Source: Anisus vortex (taxonomy: Eukaryota > Mollusca > Gastropoda > Planorbidae). Taken from it: a stretch of DNA of 64,000 nt. The translations under genes were made by a program, and so were the position numbers. The notes beneath the pieces were generated by a model that worked only from the letters and a program-made list of their open reading frames with translations, was not told the origin of the DNA and did no database searches. The DNA lies in contig OX421506.1 of the NCBI GenBank assembly GCA_949126835.1, positions 16,188,447 to 16,252,446 on the forward strand, read 5' to 3'. Positions 59,301 through 64,000 of the stretch are shown here, in pieces (position 1 is the first letter of the stretch; the number at the start of each line of letters is the position of its first letter).

Positions 59301-61309
59301 AACAAGATGACTAAATGATACGCTTACAACAAGATGACTAAATGATACGCTTTTAACAAGATGTGTAAAAGATACGCTTACAGCAAAATGACTAAATGAT
59401 TCGTTTTCACCAAGATGACTAAATGATACGCTTTTAACAAGATGTGTATATGATACGCTTTCTGCAAAATGACTAAACGATACGTTTTCACCAAGATGAA
59501 TAAATGATACGCTTACAACAAGATGACTAAATGATACGCTTTTAACAAGATAACTCAATGACACCCTAACAACAAGATGACTTAATTATACGCTTTCAAA
59601 AAATGACTAAATGATACGCTTTAAACAATATAATTAATGATACGCTTTCAAAAAGATGACTAAATGATACGCTTACAACAAGATGACTAAACGATACGCT
59701 TTTAACAAGATGTGTAAATGATACGCTTTCAGCAATATGACTAAATGATAAGTTTTCAGCAAGATGACTAAATGATACGCATTTAACAATATGTGTAAAT
59801 GATACGCTTTCTGCAAGATGACTAAACGATACGTTTTCACCAAGATGACTAAATGATACGCTTTCAACAAGATGACTAAATGATATGCTTTCAACAAGAT
59901 GACTATATGATACGCTTTCAACAAGATGACTAAATGATACGCTTTCAACAAGATGACTAAATGATACGCTTTCACTAAGATGACTAAATGATACGTTTTT
60001 AACAAGATGACTAAATGATACGCTTTCATTAAGCTGACTAATTAATACGCTTTCATCAAGATGACTAAATAATACGCTTACAACAAGATGACTAAATGAT
60101 ACGCTTTTAACAAGATGTGTAAATGATACGCTTTCAGCAAGATGACTAAATGATACGTTTTCACCAAGATGACTAAATGATACGCTTTTAACAAGATTAC
60201 TAAATGATACGCTTTCAACAAGATGACTAAATGATACGCTTTTAACAAGATGACTAAATGATACGCTTACAGAAAGATGACTAAATGATACCTTTTTTTT
60301 ACTAAGATGACTAAATGATACGCTTTCATCAAGATGACTAAATAATACGCTTAAAGCAAGATGACTAAATGATACGTTTTTACCAAGATGACTAAATGAT
60401 ACGCTTTCAACAAGATGACTAAATGATACGCTTTCAACAAGATGACTAAATGATACGCTTTTAACAAAATGACTAAATGATACGCTACAGCAAGATGACT
60501 AAATGATACATTTTCACCAAGATGACTAAATAAATGATACGTTTTTACCAAGATGACTAAATGATACGCTTTCATTAAGCTGACTAAATAATACGTTTTC
60601 ATCAAGATTACTAAATAATACGCTTACAACAAGATGACTAAATGATACGCTGTTAACAAGATGTGTAAATGATACGCTTTCAGCAAGATGACTAAATTAT
60701 ACGTTTTCACCAAGATAACTAAATAATACGCTTTCAACAAGATGACTAAATGATACGCTTTCAACAAGATGACTAAATGATACGCTTTTAACTAGATGAC
60801 TAAATGATACGCTTTTAGCAAGATGACTAAATTATACGTTTTCACCAAGATGACTAAATGGTACGTTTTCACCAAGATGACTAAATGATACGCTTTCAAC
60901 AAGATGACTAAATGATACGCTTTTAACACGATGACTAAATGATACGTTTTCAGCAAGATGACTAAATGATAAATTAGCACCAAGATGACTAAATGATACG
61001 TTTTCACCAAGATGACTAAATGATACGCTTTTAACAAGATAACTCAATGACACTCTTACAACAAGGTGACTTAATTAAACGCTTTAAAAAAATGACTAAA
61101 TGATACCCTTTCAACAAGATAATTAATGATACGCTTTCAAAAAGATGACTAAATGATACGCTTACAGCAAGATGACTAAACGATACGCTTTTAACAAGAT
61201 GTGTAAATGATACGCTTTCAGCAATATGACTAAATGATAAGTTTTCAGCAAGATGACTAAATGATACGAATTTAACAATATGTGTAAATGATACGCTTTC
61301 TGCAAGATG

Positions 61310-64000
61310 ACTAAACGATACGTTTTCACCAAGATGACTAAATGATACGCTTTCAACAAGATGACTAAATGATACGCTTGCAGCAAGATGACTAAATGAT
61401 TCGTTTTTACCAAGATGACTAAATGATACGCTTTTAACAAGATGTGTATATGATACGCTTTCTGCAAAATGACTAAACGATACGTTTTCACCAAGATGAA
61501 TAAATGATACGCTTACAACAAGATGACTAAATGATACGCTTTTAACAAATTAACTCAATGACACCCTAACAACAAGATGACTTAATTATACGCTTTCAAA
61601 AAATGACTAAATGATACGCTTTAAACAAGATAATTAATGATACGCTTTCAAAAAGATGACTAAATGATACGCTTACAACAAGATGACTAAACGATACGCT
61701 TTTAACAAGATGTGTAAATGATACGCTTTCAGCAATATGACTAAATGATAAGTTTTCAGCAAGATGACTAAATGATACGTTTTCAACAAGATGTCTAAAT
61801 GATACGCTTTCAACAAGATAACTAAATGATACGATTTAACTAAGATGACTAAATGATACGTTTTTAACAAGATGACTAAATGATACGCTTTCATTAAGCT
61901 GACTAAATAATACGCTTTCATCAAGATGACTAAATAATACGCTTACAACAAGATGACTAAATAATACGCTTACAACAAGATGACTAAATGATAATCTTTT
62001 AACAAGATGTGTAAATGATACGCTTTCAGCAAGATGACTAAATGATACGTTTTCACCAAGATGACTAAATGATACGCTTTTAACAAGATTACTAAATGAT
62101 ACGCTTTCAACAAGATGACTAAATGATACGCTTTTAACAAGATGACTAAATGATACGCTTACAGAAAGATGACTAAATGATACCTTTTTTTTACTAAGAT
62201 GACTAAATGATACGCTTTCATCAAGATGACTAAATAATACGCTTAAAGCAAGATGACTAAATGATACGTTTTTACCAAGATGACTAAATGATACGCTTTC
62301 AACAAGATGACTAAATGATACGCTTTCAACAAGATGACTAAATGATACGCTTTTAACAAAATGACTAAATGATACGCTACAGCAAGATGACTAAATGATA
62401 CATTTTCACCAAGATGACTAAATAAATGATACGTTTTTACCAAGATGACTAAATGATACGCTTTCATTAAGCTGACTAAATAATACGTTTTCATCAAGAT
62501 TACTAAATAATACGCTTACAACAAGATGACTAAATGATACGCTGTTAACAAGATGTGTAAATGATACGCTTTCAGCAAGATGACTAAATTATACGTTTTC
62601 ACCAAGATAACTAAATAATACGCTTTCAACAAGATGACTAAATGATACGCTTTCAACAAGATGACTAAATGATACGCTTTTAACTAGATGACTAAATGAT
62701 ACGCTTTTAGCAAGATGACTAAATTATACGTTTTCACCAAGATGACTAAATGGTACGTTTTCACCAAGATGACTAAATGATACGCTTTCAACAAGATGAC
62801 TAAATGATACGCTTTTAACACGATGACTAAATGATACGTTTTCAGCAAGATGACTAAATGATAAATTAGCACCAAGATGACTAAATGATACGTTTTCACC
62901 AAGATGACCAAATGATACGCTTTTAACAAGATAACTCAATGACACTCTTACAACAAGGTGACTTAATTAAACGCTTTAAAAAAATGACTAAATGATACCG
63001 TTTCAACAAGATAATTAATGATACGCTTTCAAAAAGATGACTAAATGATACGCTTACAGCAAGATGACTAAACGATACGCTTTTAACAAGATGTGTAAAT
63101 GATACGCTTTCAGCAATATGACTAAATGATAAGTTTTCAGCAAGATGACTAAATGATACGAATTTAACAATATGTGTAAATGATACGCTTTCTGCAAGAT
63201 GACTAAACGATACGTTTTCACCAAGATGACTAAATGATATGCTTTAAACAAGATGACTATATGATACGCTTTTAACAAGATGACTAAATTATACGTTTTC
63301 ACCAAGATGACTAAATGATACGTTTTCACCAAGATGACTATATGATACGCTTTCAACAAGATGACTAAATGATACGCTTTCAACAAGATGACTAAATGAT
63401 ACGCTTTCAACAAGATGACTTAATGATACGCTTTTAACAAAATGACTAAATGATACGCTACAGCAAGATGACTAAATGATACATTTTCACCAAGATGACT
63501 AAATGATACGTTTTTAACAAGATGACTAAATGATACGCTTTCATTAAGCTGACAAAATAATACGCTTTCATCAAGATTACTAAATAATACGCTTACAACA
63601 AGATGACTAAATGATACGCTTTTAACAAGATGTGTAAATGATATGCTTTCAGCAAGATGACAAAATGATACGTTTTCACCAAGATAACTAAATGATACGC
63701 TTTTAACAAGATGACTAAATGATACGCTTTCTACAAGATGACTAAATGATACGCTTTTAACTAGATGACTAAATGATATGCTTTCAGCAAGATGACTAAA
63801 TTATACGTTTTCACCAAGATGACTAAATGATACGTTTTCACCAAGATGACTAAATGATACGCTTTCAACAAGATGACTAAATGATACGCTTTTAACACGA
63901 TGACTAAATGATACGTTTTCAGCAAGATGACTAAATGATAAATTAGCACCAAGATGACTAAATGATACGTTTTTTACCAAGATGACTAAATGATACGCTT
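61310..64000 (+). repeat. Second copy of the 7,699-bp-offset duplication
   Basis: This is the partner of 53,611-56,301. The left junction lies next to the TTTCTGCAAG monomer at about 61,300; to its left the two loci differ. Either a recent duplication or an assembly artefact could produce two identical multi-kilobase segments. Confidence 0.93.

Larger units (their letters stand above)
1..64000 (+). repeat. 27-bp satellite array filling the entire window
   Basis: The consensus monomer is GATGACTAAATGATAC (positions 1-16) followed by GCTTTCAACAA (positions 17-27). It is repeated head-to-tail about 2,370 times with no intervening unique DNA. All copies read in the same direction; I saw no inverted copy. 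Most monomers are exactly 27 bp, with recurrent 26-, 28-, 29- and 31-bp forms. Positions 1-16 are well conserved, while the tail varies in linked combinations: C/T at 18, C/T/A at 22 and any base at 24. The array continues past both window edges. A repeat this long, with higher-order structure, is typical of eukaryotic satellite DNA. The species and chromosomal position cannot be read from the sequence. Confidence 0.98.
44300..64000 (+). repeat. Domain C: higher-order repeats with shrinking spacing
   Basis: Domain C is marked by GCTTACAGAAAG followed by TACC and a run of 6-8 T. It also has a 31-bp monomer with GACTAAATAAATGATACG (for example 44,619-44,649), GCTGTTAACAAG, and GACACTCTTACAACAAGG followed by TTAATTAAACGC. 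GTTAAC sites at 44,750, 49,363, 54,845, 58,462, 60,652 and 62,544 give spacings of 4613, 5482, 3617, 2190 and 1892. The last three sum to 7699, the offset of the largest identical duplication. The domain continues past the window end. Confidence 0.85.

Noticed and set aside
1..64000. Many minus-strand open reading frames of about 60-308 codons as genes
   Set aside because: They are translations of a 27-bp repeat whose minus strand has no stop in two frames. They contain only nonapeptide repeats, many begin at TTG or GTG, they overlap each other in two frames, and they end wherever an indel or stop-making variant falls. No recognisable domain is present.
1..64000. CRISPR array
   Set aside because: The direct repeat length is in the CRISPR range, but repeats are contiguous with no unique spacers and no cas genes.
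1..64000. Repetitive structural protein gene (silk-, antifreeze- or adhesin-like)
   Set aside because: No continuous frame longer than 308 codons exists in 64 kb. Frames switch at the 26-bp monomers and stop at variants such as GATAACTCAA, and no start region, signal peptide, intron signal or non-repeat terminal domain is seen.
1..64000. Telomeric repeat array
   Set aside because: The unit is 27 bp and lacks the G-rich strand typical of telomeric repeats; no short TTAGGG-like tract was seen.
1..64000. Bacterial iteron origin or plasmid repeats
   Set aside because: Iterons occur in small numbers next to a rep gene. Here thousands of copies fill the window with no gene.

Overview
The whole 64-kb window is one satellite/minisatellite array. 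A 27-bp AT-rich monomer (about 33% GC in the consensus) runs head-to-tail from the first base to the last, roughly 2,370 copies, always in the same orientation. I found no single-copy sequence, no conventional gene, and no RNA gene, mobile element, origin or CRISPR array. The array enters and leaves through both window edges, so its real length is unknown. This points to a eukaryotic chromosome (centromeric, pericentromeric, subtelomeric or another heterochromatic block). Nothing in the sequence names the species.

Layout. The monomers form three domains with different diagnostic variants. Domain A (about 1-28,000) is a mosaic of two higher-order types. A1 blocks lie at 1-6,550, 12,600-19,950 and 21,129-24,794. 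A2 blocks, with a sub-period of about 645-675 bp, lie at 6,550-12,600, 19,950-21,128 and 24,795-28,000. Domain B (about 28,000-44,300) is dominated by a higher-order repeat of about 3 kb in four consecutive copies, each marked by one EcoRI site. Domain C (about 44,300-64,000) is built from copies whose spacing shrinks from 5.5 to 1.9 kb, marked by HpaI and PacI sites. Near its right end, at least 2.69 kb is repeated 7,699 bp away with no mismatch that I could find.

How it was built. Duplications occur at nested scales: 27, 81, 189, about 350-380, 891, 1,320, 1,834, about 3,000, 7,699 and 9,100-9,290 bp. Copies of a block often differ by whole numbers of monomers (27, 81, 135 or 405 bp), as expected for unequal exchange in register. 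A seven-monomer cassette containing one shortened 26-bp monomer recurs in all three domains, so the domains probably descend from one ancestral higher-order unit.

Coding. Because 27 is a multiple of three, the minus strand of the consensus is open in two frames and yields nonapeptide repeats (YHLVILLKA and SVSFSHLVE). Every plus-strand frame has a stop in every consensus monomer. The many minus-strand open frames, up to 308 codons, are consequences of monomer length and are interrupted wherever monomers carry indels or stop-making variants. I do not call any of them a gene.
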